A stretch of DNA of 34,549 nucleotides, taken from NCBI GenBank assembly GCA_009912575.1, contig WNDP01000033.1, positions 1 through 34,549 on the forward strand, given 5' to 3'. Shown here piece by piece: positions 22,109-29,103 of this stretch (the first letter of the stretch is position 1; each line of letters opens with the position of its first letter). The stretch is from Acinetobacter bereziniae (GTDB lineage Bacteria > Pseudomonadota > Gammaproteobacteria > Pseudomonadales > Moraxellaceae). The notes under the pieces were generated by a model. The model saw nothing but the letters and a program-made list of their open reading frames with translations, had not been told where the DNA came from and did no database searches. A program made the translations under genes and the position numbers.

Positions 22109-22962
22109 ATAAATTTGTATTTAATGATGAATTTAGACAGTATCAGTTTGCTGTGCTTCGTTACGTCCATGATACAGTTACAGGTGAGTTTATAAATGTT
22201 GGTCTATGCTTATTTTCAAAGGATGGAGCTTTTGGTGGAATTAAATGTCGCCATACTTACAAAAGAATAACAAGTTTATTCCCTACTGTTAATGGCGAAA
22301 GATTAAAAACAATTTTAAAACATATTGAGAGTGTTTTTGAATCCTTTCACTCCCCCAATGGAGGATTTATATTTGAAGACAAACTAGAAGATATTTTGTA
22401 TTCAATATTACCTAAAGACGACAGTAGTTTGCAGTGGTCATTTGGTGGTTCTGGAATATCATTTAATTTGGAAGAAAGTTTAAATGACTTATATTTCCGC
22501 TATGTTGAAAAATATGATGCTAAGAACCTAAAAGATAAAAAAACTGATGAAGATGTTTGGAGAGTCTTTAAAAAAGACTTGAGTTCTTTTGATTTAGTAA
22601 GAGAACTTCAACCAAGAAAAATTACCACATCTGATGATGAATTGTTATTTAATTACACGCTTCAAAATGGTGCACTTCACTGTTTAGAACCATTAACCTT
22701 TGATCTTGCAACCAGTGAAAATATTCGTGAGAAGGCAAGAAATTGGTTAGGTAAAATTACTAGTTTGGCATCATCGAATGAAAATTTTGAAGTTTACTAT
22801 ATGCTAGGCCGCCCTCTAGATGATGAATTAATGCCAGCTTTTAATGATGCATTAAAAATTCTAAAAAAAGCACCTATTCCAGTACACATTTATAATGAAT
22901 ATGAATCAGCAAAATTAGCAAAAAATCTAGATGACATACTCAAACAGCATAATGATGTTTGA
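22105..22962 (+). CDS. DUF3037 protein, partner of HipA-like kinase
   Basis: A 285-residue protein whose N-terminus (FAVLRYVHDTVTGEFINVGLCLFS) is the DUF3037 signature. A helical middle (residues about 60-180) with many acidic residues and a C-terminal part (YMLGRPLDDELMPAFNDALKI) follow. No catalytic motif is evident to me. The start overlaps the kinase stop, so the two are made in step and probably act together as regulator and kinase or as complex partners. Base composition is clearly richer in A+T than the structural genes, which hints at separate acquisition. A terminator follows at 22978. Confidence 0.72.
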   Translation: MNKFVFNDEFRQYQFAVLRYVHDTVTGEFINVGLCLFSKDGAFGGIKCRHTYKRITSLFPTVNGERLKTILKHIESVFESFHSPNGGFIFEDKLEDILYSILPKDDSSLQWSFGGSGISFNLEESLNDLYFRYVEKYDAKNLKDKKTDEDVWRVFKKDLSSFDLVRELQPRKITTSDDELLFNYTLQNGALHCLEPLTFDLATSENIREKARNWLGKITSLASSNENFEVYYMLGRPLDDELMPAFNDALKILKKAPIPVHIYNEYESAKLAKNLDDILKQHNDV

Positions 22963-22977
22963 GAATGTCATTAATCT

Positions 22978-23002
22978 AACCCACCCTGTGTGGGTTTTCT
23001 TT
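22978..23002 (+). terminator. Terminator of the HipA-like/DUF3037 module
   Basis: AACCCAC (22978-22984) pairs with GTGGGTT (22990-22996) around CCTGT, followed by TTCTTT. It lies 15 bases after the DUF3037 stop. Confidence 0.75.
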
Positions 23003-23033
23003 ACTTAACAAATTCCTAAGAAGAATCTACCCT

Positions 23034-23360
23034 ATGGAAACCGTTTCATATTTATGTTTATTGACCCTTTCTATACTTGGATGTGACAAACCAGAGAAAA
23101 TTTCACCTGAACGTCAACAGCTTCTTAAGGAATATAAAGAAGTGGATCTAAAAATCACATCGTATCTAGGCACACTGGCAGCACCAACAACACCTATAGA
23201 AGAACGTAAAAAAATTATATGTAAGGATTTCCCTGCTACATACGAAAAGGAATACATTCCAATCGCTCTAAAACTATCTGATCCTGCTGATATAGACATT
23301 GGCTCAGACCTTCTAAAAACAATAGCTTCGTATAAAACCCGATACAATATTCAGTGTTAA
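23034..23360 (+). CDS. Putative small lipoprotein
   Basis: A 108-residue protein beginning METVSYLCLLTLSILGC. The hydrophobic stretch ends in an LSILGC lipobox, but the n-region lacks the normal positive charges, so export is uncertain. The rest is helical and charged (SPERQQLLKEYKEVDLKI, EERKKIICKDF) and ends in a cysteine. AAGAAG lies upstream of the ATG. Terminators on both sides make it a separate transcription unit between the kinase module and the early operon. It could be a cargo gene modifying the cell envelope. Family not recognised. Confidence 0.55.
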   Translation: METVSYLCLLTLSILGCDKPEKISPERQQLLKEYKEVDLKITSYLGTLAAPTTPIEERKKIICKDFPATYEKEYIPIALKLSDPADIDIGSDLLKTIASYKTRYNIQC

Positions 23361-23380
23361 TACTAAATTTTCAATAGATC

Positions 23381-23406
23381 AGCCCGCCATTTGGTGGGCT
23401 TTTTTT
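23381..23406 (+). terminator. Terminator after putative lipoprotein gene
   Basis: AGCCCGCC/GGTGGGCT (23381-23400, one G-U pair) around ATTT, followed by six or more T. A strong, typical intrinsic terminator. Confidence 0.85.
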
Positions 23407-23444
23407 ATGTAATAAATAATTAAAATTATGTAACCAATAAAAAT

Positions 23445-23485
23445 ATTAGAATTCCTATTGATAATAAATATAGGTATGCTAATAT
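23445..23485 (+). promoter_or_regulatory. Early-left promoter (PL-like) with two CI-type operators
   Basis: TTGATA (23458-23463), a 16-base spacer and TAATAT (23480-23485) form a promoter toward the recombination operon. Two 14-bp sites flank and overlap it: ATTAGAATTCCTAT (23445-23458), an exact inverted copy of the site at 20455-20468, and ATAGGTATGCTAAT (23470-23483). Start spacing is 25 bp. CI should repress this operon in the lysogen. Confidence 0.68.
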
Positions 23486-23503
23486 TTTCTCACAAACTAA
23501 TAA

Positions 23504-23537
23504 AAAAGCCCCATCACTTGCAGGCGTCGGGGCTTTT
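23504..23537. terminator. Leader hairpin of the early-left operon
   Basis: AAAAGCCCC (23504-23512) pairs perfectly with GGGGCTTTT (23529-23537). It lies in the 5' leader of the plus-strand operon, 20 bases before the first ATG. The plus-strand T tract is short (4), the minus-strand one is longer (6). It may be an attenuator, or a minus-strand terminator. Confidence 0.5.
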
Positions 23538-23557
23538 ACTCAAAGAGTGAGAACATT

Positions 23558-23746
23558 ATGCAAAAGATACATTCTAAAAGTCAAACAGGAAGGCTATATC
23601 AACAACCTACACCTGAAAATACAGTTCAATATAAGAAATCAGGCTTAGTTATCCCTGCCCTTATCGTTATCGCAATGTGTCTTGCTGGCGTAGTGAATTG
23701 TGCAGGGTTTCAAAGCTCAATCGCTAAAGTAGGGGTAAAACAATGA
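23558..23746 (+). CDS. Small single-helix membrane protein
   Basis: A 62-residue protein with a polar N-terminus (about 27 residues), a transmembrane helix GLVIPALIVIAMCLAGVVNC and a short tail. It is the first gene of the early-left operon and overlaps the next one by 4 bases. The function is unknown. A superinfection or host-takeover role would be a guess. Confidence 0.6.
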   Translation: MQKIHSKSQTGRLYQQPTPENTVQYKKSGLVIPALIVIAMCLAGVVNCAGFQSSIAKVGVKQ

Positions 23747-24120
23747 ATATGCCCTTTTCAAAACCTGAGCTATTCGCTCCTTGCTTTCCAATGCTTTCGA
23801 TTGACACAGATACGATTGCAACAGATTCAAACAATGTTCAATTCGCTTTCGCTATTGGCAACTATTCAATTGATTGTGAAATTAAAGGCGTAGAAGTAAT
23901 TGATTCAATTGATGTCGAATCTCAATTTGATCCTGAAAATGGATGTGAAGTTAATTACACCAAATTAGAAGTTGATAACAAAACTTTGGTTTTAGTCACT
24001 CACTCCGATTTTGAAGAAACACCACCAGGCTTGCATTTCATTCTTACTGATTCGCAAGTAACTGAACTAAATCAGTGGTTACAAGCTGATGCAATTGAAC
24101 AATTGGAGTGTGCAGCGTAA
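23743..24120 (+). CDS. Unknown early phage protein
   Basis: A 125-residue, strongly acidic protein (many D and E; few R/K) with alternating strands (FAFAIGNYSIDCEIKGVEVI) and a C-terminal helix (LTDSQVTELNQWLQADAIEQ). The acid bias could mean a DNA mimic or simply a stable early protein; no family is recognised. Its ATG overlaps the preceding stop, and it lies ahead of the recombination genes. Confidence 0.6.
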   Translation: MNMPFSKPELFAPCFPMLSIDTDTIATDSNNVQFAFAIGNYSIDCEIKGVEVIDSIDVESQFDPENGCEVNYTKLEVDNKTLVLVTHSDFEETPPGLHFILTDSQVTELNQWLQADAIEQLECAA

Positions 24121-24141
24121 TGCTGCACTGAGGATAATAAA

Positions 24142-24648
24142 ATGAATGCTCAAACTCAAAACCGTACCCATTGGAAGCAATTAATCAATCCTAAATATCT
24201 AGGTGTTTATTGCCTTCCAAACGGACAGGACTTAACTGTCACAATCCGCTCTGTAGGTCGTGAAATTGTCGTAGGTGATGGTGGTAAAAAAGAAGAATGT
24301 ACCGTTGCACAATTAATGAACTCAAAACCAATGATTCTAAATAGAACGAACTGCAAAACAATCGAAAGAATGTATGGTCCGTATTTAGAGGATTGGGCAG
24401 GTAAATCAATTACCGTTTTTGAGTCATCCGTAAAAGTCGCAGGTGAAATAGTTGCTTGTTTGCGTATTAGAAAGGAAGTGCCATACATCCAAAAAGCGTT
24501 ACACCCTATTACGCCACAGCAGTTCGATAAAGCATTGAAAGCAGTTGAATCAGGACATTACACTATTGAGCAAATTGTCGCTGGATATGCCTTAACTCAA
24601 GATCAGCTTAACCAATTAAATGGAGTCAAAAATAATGAAACTAATTAG
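24142..24648 (+). CDS. Early phage protein linked to exonuclease, OB-like (unknown)
   Basis: A 168-residue protein. Residues 8-115 (HWKQLINPKYLGVYCLPNGQ, then LTVTIRSVGRE, KSITVFESSVKVAGEIVACLRIRK) form a beta-rich barrel-like pattern that I know from many phage proteins coded next to PD-(D/E)XK nucleases. The C-terminal 45 residues are helical (PQQFDKALKAVESGHYTIEQ). It may bind single-stranded DNA for recombination, but this rests on gene neighbourhood. It overlaps the exonuclease start by 14 bases. Confidence 0.55.
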   Translation: MNAQTQNRTHWKQLINPKYLGVYCLPNGQDLTVTIRSVGREIVVGDGGKKEECTVAQLMNSKPMILNRTNCKTIERMYGPYLEDWAGKSITVFESSVKVAGEIVACLRIRKEVPYIQKALHPITPQQFDKALKAVESGHYTIEQIVAGYALTQDQLNQLNGVKNNETN

Positions 24649-25258
24649 AGCTTCATCAATTGGAAAAATCATGGGGTATCCAGAGAAGGATACATTAGCT
24701 GAAGGTGCTTATACCTATCTCGAATGTTTGGCATCTCAAGTTGCTTTAGATTGGGAAGAAGATTTGAGTTTTGGTGAAATTGAGAAAGGTCGCATCGTTG
24801 AGCAAGATTCTATCGACTTATATAACAGCTACAACTTCACAAGTTATGTGAAAAATACTGAACGTAAAAACTCAGATCTGATTACTGGCGAATGCGATAT
24901 TGATGATCAAGAGAATAGTTTGATTATTGATATTAAAACATCTTGGTCCAAAGCAACCCACCCTTATCAACTCAAACTAGGTGGAAAGAAAGGATATGAA
25001 TGGCAGCTTTTAGCTTACATGCATCTTTGGGATAGAAGACAAGCTGAAATCGCTTATTGCTTAGTTGATACACCATACGAATTGATTGGCTATGAAGATG
25101 AAAACTTACATGAAGTCAGTCATCTCGACAAAGCATTACGAGTCACTACGCTTCGTTTTAAACGTGATGCAACCAAAGAAAAACAAATGTTGGCCAAAGC
25201 GAAAACAGCTCAATACGTTTTGGCTGAATTACTGGACAAGAAAGGCATCGCAGCCTGA
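24635..25258 (+). CDS. PD-(D/E)XK exonuclease (YqaJ/lambda-Exo-like)
   Basis: A 207-residue nuclease. The motif series matches the YqaJ/lambda exonuclease fold: EIEKGRIVEQ (helix with Glu), ITGECDIDD (Asp), SLIIDIKTSWS (the D-x-K core), then YEWQLLAYMHLW (QxxxY motif). It probably degrades 5' strands at double-strand ends for single-strand annealing. No RecT/Beta gene is recognised nearby, so the preceding protein is the best partner candidate. I start at the ATG at 24635, with GGAG nine bases upstream; a frame start at 24620 is less likely. Confidence 0.82.
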   Translation: MKLIRASSIGKIMGYPEKDTLAEGAYTYLECLASQVALDWEEDLSFGEIEKGRIVEQDSIDLYNSYNFTSYVKNTERKNSDLITGECDIDDQENSLIIDIKTSWSKATHPYQLKLGGKKGYEWQLLAYMHLWDRRQAEIAYCLVDTPYELIGYEDENLHEVSHLDKALRVTTLRFKRDATKEKQMLAKAKTAQYVLAELLDKKGIAA

Positions 25259-25355
25259 TCAACTAATTTAAATAAACACTTTGAGCAATATTCTGCACAT
25301 TTTTATGAATAATTTAGATTTTTGTGCAATTTTTTGCTCAGATAGAGGTAAACAA

Positions 25356-25604
25356 ATGAGTAATAACAATGAAAGATTAGGTTTTGAGAAATTGACTGAA
25401 ATCCTTACAGAGAATGAAATCGACTTGCTAGAAGATTTCCGTGAAGAGCTTTCTCCCCGTTTTATTAGTGGTTGTGGTCATCGCCCTGAAATGTCCAACG
25501 AGCTGGTAAAAATCCTCTTTCACCTGGTCAATGAAAAACTGGTCAGTGTATTAAATGATGATTTACCGAGAGAAATTAGAAAAGCGATTGGACAAGTGGC
25601 GTAA
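25356..25604 (+). CDS. Small unknown early protein
   Basis: An 82-residue acidic helical protein (LTEILTENEIDLLEDFREEL, ELVKILFHLVNEKLVSVLND). AGAGGTAA precedes the ATG at 25356; a frame start at 25281 would add residues without a binding site. It lies between the exonuclease and excisionase genes. No family recognised. Confidence 0.55.
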   Translation: MSNNNERLGFEKLTEILTENEIDLLEDFREELSPRFISGCGHRPEMSNELVKILFHLVNEKLVSVLNDDLPREIRKAIGQVA

Positions 25605-25633
25605 GTGAATTTATGAGCATTGGAGAAAACTTA

Positions 25634-25813
25634 ATGGACGATCCATTATTAAAAACATCAGAAGTCGCAAAACTTACTTTTAGTCGAAATACGATCGACA
25701 GCAAATTAAAGAAAGGTTTATTTCCACAACCCGATTATGTTGACCCTGAAAGTAAATACCGCTACTGGCGACTTTCCACTATCAATAACTTCTTTAGTAA
25801 AAAGGCTTCTTAG
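25634..25813 (+). CDS. Excisionase / AlpA-like DNA-binding protein
   Basis: A 59-residue MerR-fold helix-turn-helix protein: LLKTSEVAKLTFSRNTIDSKL then a wing with FPQPDYVDPESKYRYWR, the AlpA/excisionase pattern. I start at the ATG at 25634 because GGAGA lies eight bases upstream; a start at 25613 has no signal. It is last in the early-left operon and convergent with integrase, overlapping it by 4 bases. It should bend attachment-site DNA to direct excision. Confidence 0.75.
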   Translation: MDDPLLKTSEVAKLTFSRNTIDSKLKKGLFPQPDYVDPESKYRYWRLSTINNFFSKKAS

Positions 25814-25822
25814 GAAGCCTTT
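25801..25822. terminator. Bidirectional terminator between xis and int
   Basis: AAAGGCTTC/GAAGCCTTT (25801-25822) form a perfect 9-bp stem around TTAG. Five T follow on the minus strand, good for integrase; TTTAATTT follows on the plus strand. The stop codons of both genes lie in the loop. Confidence 0.7.
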
Positions 25823-27042
25823 AATTTATCTATATAGTTAGACCAAGCCTGCATCATTTCAGCACGTTCTTCTAAAAACTTGGTTCTGTTATAAGCACGA
25901 CCATGCATATCACGTACTTGATGGGCTAACTGTTGTTCAATTCGTTCTACAGGGAACTTTAACTTTTCTTCTAATAATGTTCGAGCGATTGCACGAAAGC
26001 CATGCCCTGTCATCTTGTCACGATTATAACCCATTCTTCGTAAAGCCATATTAATTGTCATGTCCGACATTGGGCGTGTTTTACTCGAGATACTTGGAAA
26101 AAGTAAATCAGACTTATAACAGAATGGTTTTAACTCTTTAAGCAACTCAATAACTTGATCTGATAAAGGAACGATATGTTCAACACCTGTCTTTTTCATA
26201 GTCTTAGGTGGAGTATAGGACCAAGTACGTTCTTCAAAATTTATATCCGACCATTTAGCATGACGTAACTCACCAGTACGAACAAAAACATGTGGGAGAA
26301 TTTTTAAAGCGAACTTAGTGTGAACATAACCCTCATATTGCTCAATGTCTTTTAATAGTTGGCCAAAGTCTTTTTCTTCAACCAAAGCTGAATAATGTTT
26401 AATTTCTCTAGGCTTAATCGTCCCAATTAAATCATGTGCAACATCACGCTCACAAAAACCCAATGAAACGGCGTACCTGAATACTTGAGAGGCTTTTGAT
26501 CGAATTCTATGTGCTGTTTCTATTGTGCCTTTTGCTTCTGCTTTGCGAATGACTTTAACCAGATGTTTAGCTCTTATCTCAGAAATCGGCATCTCTCCGA
26601 ATTCTTCATATAAATAGTTATAGATCCGCTCATTTCTAACGACAGTCGCAGGTGTTAAGACTTGTTTGGTTTTAAATTCTTCAGCAATTTTTCTAAATGT
26701 ATTTTCATGGCTAATTTTTGCTTCTTCTAAAATGTCATTTCGATAAGTTTGAGGATCAATATTTTTTGAAATTAACGCTCTGTACTCTTCTCGTACTCCA
26801 CGAGCTTCGGCCAAAGTAATTTCAGGATAATTACCAATAGCTAAAGTATTTCTCTTTTTAGAGATTGGACGAGTATAGTCAAATCTCCAAAGTACAGCAC
26901 CAGAAGTACGGAAAATTAGATTTAATCCATCACCATCAGACAAACGTAAATCTTTGGCTAATCCACTGTTTATATTAGCTTTAAATTGTTTTTGCGTTGC
27001 TTTAATCTTCGAATCCGTTAACGGCACTACTTTCTTTGGCAT
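25810..27042 (-). CDS. int: Tyrosine integrase (P4-type, tRNA-specific)
   Basis: A 410-residue site-specific recombinase. Residues 1-95 are the DUF4102 arm-binding domain (KDLRLSDGDGLNLIF, LAIGNYPEITLAEAR), 105-200 the core-binding domain and 215-390 the catalytic domain. The catalytic set is complete: R255 (RTGELR), H347-x-x-R350 (HGFR), H374 (LAHQ) and Y384 (GRAYNRT). It lies 170 bases from a tRNA-Arg gene, the usual target type. Two direct and one inverted 10-mers overlap its upstream region and could bind Int or Xis. It is complete, so integration and excision should be possible. Confidence 0.93.
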   Translation of the reverse strand: MPKKVVPLTDSKIKATQKQFKANINSGLAKDLRLSDGDGLNLIFRTSGAVLWRFDYTRPISKKRNTLAIGNYPEITLAEARGVREEYRALISKNIDPQTYRNDILEEAKISHENTFRKIAEEFKTKQVLTPATVVRNERIYNYLYEEFGEMPISEIRAKHLVKVIRKAEAKGTIETAHRIRSKASQVFRYAVSLGFCERDVAHDLIGTIKPREIKHYSALVEEKDFGQLLKDIEQYEGYVHTKFALKILPHVFVRTGELRHAKWSDINFEERTWSYTPPKTMKKTGVEHIVPLSDQVIELLKELKPFCYKSDLLFPSISSKTRPMSDMTINMALRRMGYNRDKMTGHGFRAIARTLLEEKLKFPVERIEQQLAHQVRDMHGRAYNRTKFLEERAEMMQAWSNYIDKLKAS

Positions 27043-27049
27043 GGCTTTT

Positions 27050-27113
27050 TGCGTTACAAATTTTGAGTTTTAATTATTGTAACGCAACCTATACTGCAAA
27101 ACATGCGTTACAA
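27050..27113. repeat. Three TGCGTTACAA boxes, 27 bp apart
   Basis: TGCGTTACAA occurs at 27050-27059 and 27104-27113, and inverted at 27077-27086. Centre spacing is exactly 27 bp each time. The first box lies 8 bases upstream of the integrase start codon, over its ribosome-binding area. Likely arm-type sites for Int or sites for Xis, perhaps also controlling int. Confidence 0.6.
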
Positions 27114-27134
27114 CTATAAATTACTTTGGGCTAC

Positions 27135-27216
27135 TTTGTGCAAGCTATTAAGTTATTTTCTTTTATTTATAAACAACTTAATGCCACTTTCTATAGGTTT
27201 GTGCAACAAATTTGGT
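27135..27216. other. Attachment-site region at the prophage/host junction
   Basis: Between the integrase boxes and the tRNA lie two direct TTTGTGCAA copies (27135-27143, 27198-27206) and the inverted pair ATTAAGTT/AACTTAAT (27148-27155, 27175-27182). The crossover should fall in the 3' end of the tRNA, near 27213. The matching core at the other prophage end is outside the window, so the core length cannot be read. Confidence 0.5.
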
Positions 27217-27288
27217 ACGCCCAGCGGGACTCGAACCCACTCCACAGGCTTCGGAAACCTGTACTCTATCCAGTTAAGCTATGGGCGC
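27213..27288 (-). tRNA. tRNA-Arg (anticodon CCG)
   Basis: The minus strand folds as a complete 76-base tRNA with encoded CCA. The acceptor GCGCCCA pairs with TGGGCGT, the anticodon stem is CAGGT/GCCTG (one wobble) and the loop TTCCGAA places CCG at the anticodon; the T arm GTGGG..TTCGAGT..CCCGC is regular. Its 3' end faces the integrase gene, so it is the prophage attachment target and remains intact. Confidence 0.93.
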
Positions 27289-27475
27289 TTAAATTGAGAT
27301 GGCACATCATAACAAAAAAAACCGTGAGGTAAAGCATTTATAAAACAACTCTTTTCATTGATGATCATGCTTTAAACAATGTTCTATATTTGCAATGTAG
27401 AATTCCGTCTAACTTACTTGGTTTATTGAAAAAGATCGCTCACAATACACACTCCTGAAACCATGTGAGAATTTC

Positions 27476-28333
27476 ATGACTGATGCCTTGACGTTAAGAG
27501 ATTTATCGAAAACCTATAGAAATGGATTCCAAGCACTCAAAGGAATCGATCTAACTGTTCCAGAAGGAGAGTTTTACGCACTTTTAGGACCGAATGGTGC
27601 AGGTAAATCTACAACAATCGGTATTATCAGTTCCTTAACACGTAAAACTTCAGGAACCGTGGAAATTTTTGGACATGATCTAGATACCCACCCATCACAT
27701 GCCAAACAATGTTTAGGTGTTGTGCCTCAAGAGTTTAACTTTGGTCAATTTGAAAAGATCTTTGATATCTTAGTGACTCAAGCAGGTTATTACGGTATTC
27801 CACCTAAAATTGCGCAGACCCGTGCAGAAGAATATTTGGAAAAACTCGGATTATGGGAAAAACGTAATACCCAAGGTCGGATGCTCTCTGGTGGGGTAGA
27901 CATTGAACTGCGTCGCTCAATGTGGGACTTTCTCACTGAAATGAATGAAAAAGGCACGTCTATTATTTTAACCACACATTATTTGGAAGAAGCTGAAATG
28001 CTTTGTCGCCAAATCGCGATTATTGACCGTGGTGTGATTAAAGAAGACACCTCAATGAAAGCTTTTTTAAATCAGCTTAGTGAAGAATCATTTATTTTTG
28101 ATTTGGAATATCCAATCGAGCCCGTCACCGTTGACATCATCGGGGTTAAATTTAATTTAATTGATCCAATGACGCTTGAAGTTACGATGGACAAAGCACA
28201 CGCTTTAAATGATTTATTCCAACTTTTAGAAGCTCAAGGTATTCGTGTACGCAGTATGCGTAATAAATCGAATCGTCTCGAAGAACTCTTTGTTAAAATG
28301 GTTGAGAAAAACCTGCAAGGAGCAGCACAATGA
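27476..28333 (+). pseudogene. ABC exporter ATPase (YadG-like) lacking Walker B
   Basis: A 285-residue ATP-binding subunit similar to E. coli YadG. Walker A GPNGAGKST and the Q-loop VPQEFNF are present. At residues 137-142 the signature LSGG is followed directly by VDIELRRSMW. In the family about 26 residues lie here, including the rest of the signature helix, Walker B (LLILDEP) and the catalytic Glu. The H-loop THYLEEAE remains. The missing length is a multiple of three, so the frame is intact, but ATP hydrolysis should be abolished. The permease follows with an ATGA overlap. It is called a pseudogene for the lost catalytic core; a real deletion versus a sequence error cannot be told here. 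Confidence 0.75.
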
Positions 28334-29103
28334 ATTTTAATCAACTGCAAATTGCACTATACACACTCGTTTTAAAAGAAATTCGTCGCTTTATGCGGAT
28401 CTGGCCACAGACACTACTCCCACCCGCCATTACCATGAGTTTGTACTTTGTAATCTTTGGTAATTTGGTTGGTTCTCGTATTGGTCAAATGGGTGGATTT
28501 AGCTACATGCAATTCATCGTACCCGGTCTGATTATGATGGCTGTGATTACCAACAGTTATGCCAACGTATCTTCAAGTTTTTTCAGTGCTAAATTTCAAA
28601 AAAGTATTGAAGAGCTCATTATGAGCCCAGTTCCATTACACATGGTTTTATGTGGTTATGTGATTGGTGGCGTATGTCGTGGTGTGCTTGTCGGTGCGAT
28701 TGTCACTGCCATGAGCATGTTCTTCACTGACCTTTATATACATAATATTTTTGTGACCATATATACTGTGATTGTGACCTCACTATTGTTCTCTTTGGGT
28801 GGTTTTATCAATGCTGTATATGCAAAATCTTTCGATGATATTTCAATTATTCCAACCTTTGTTTTAACACCACTAACTTATCTTGGTGGAGTATTTTACT
28901 CGATCAGTGCTTTAAGCCCATTTTGGCAAAATCTCTCTTTAGTTAACCCGATCGTATATATGGTTAATGCTTTCCGTTTTGGAATTTTAGGTCATAGTGA
29001 TGTCAATGTTACTTTGTCTTTAATCATAGTGACACTTTGCTGTGGCTTACTTTATGGTGTTGCTTACTATTTACTTTCTCGTGGTTCAGGAATGCGTGAA
29101 TAA
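28330..29103 (+). CDS. ABC-2 type permease (YadH-like)
   Basis: A 257-residue inner-membrane permease with about six hydrophobic segments, similar to E. coli YadH. Recognisable are LPPAITMSLYFVIFGNLVGS, then FIVPGLIMMAVITNSYANV and LTPLTYLGGVFYSISALSPF, typical of ABC-2 exporters. It would pair with the ATPase just upstream, and the two overlap by 4 bases. If the ATPase is dead, this permease is probably without function unless another ATPase serves it. The substrate is unknown. Confidence 0.85.
   Translation: MNFNQLQIALYTLVLKEIRRFMRIWPQTLLPPAITMSLYFVIFGNLVGSRIGQMGGFSYMQFIVPGLIMMAVITNSYANVSSSFFSAKFQKSIEELIMSPVPLHMVLCGYVIGGVCRGVLVGAIVTAMSMFFTDLYIHNIFVTIYTVIVTSLLFSLGGFINAVYAKSFDDISIIPTFVLTPLTYLGGVFYSISALSPFWQNLSLVNPIVYMVNAFRFGILGHSDVNVTLSLIIVTLCCGLLYGVAYYLLSRGSGMRE

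Noticed and set aside
25321-25329. Third copy of TTTGTGCAA as an att-related repeat
   Set aside because: It lies 1.8 kb away in the leader of a small gene with no other att-like structure. A 9-mer match in A+T-rich DNA is easily chance.
27103-27332. Two plus-strand frames across the tRNA region
   Set aside because: They read antisense through a complete tRNA-Arg gene and the attachment region, and have no coding features.
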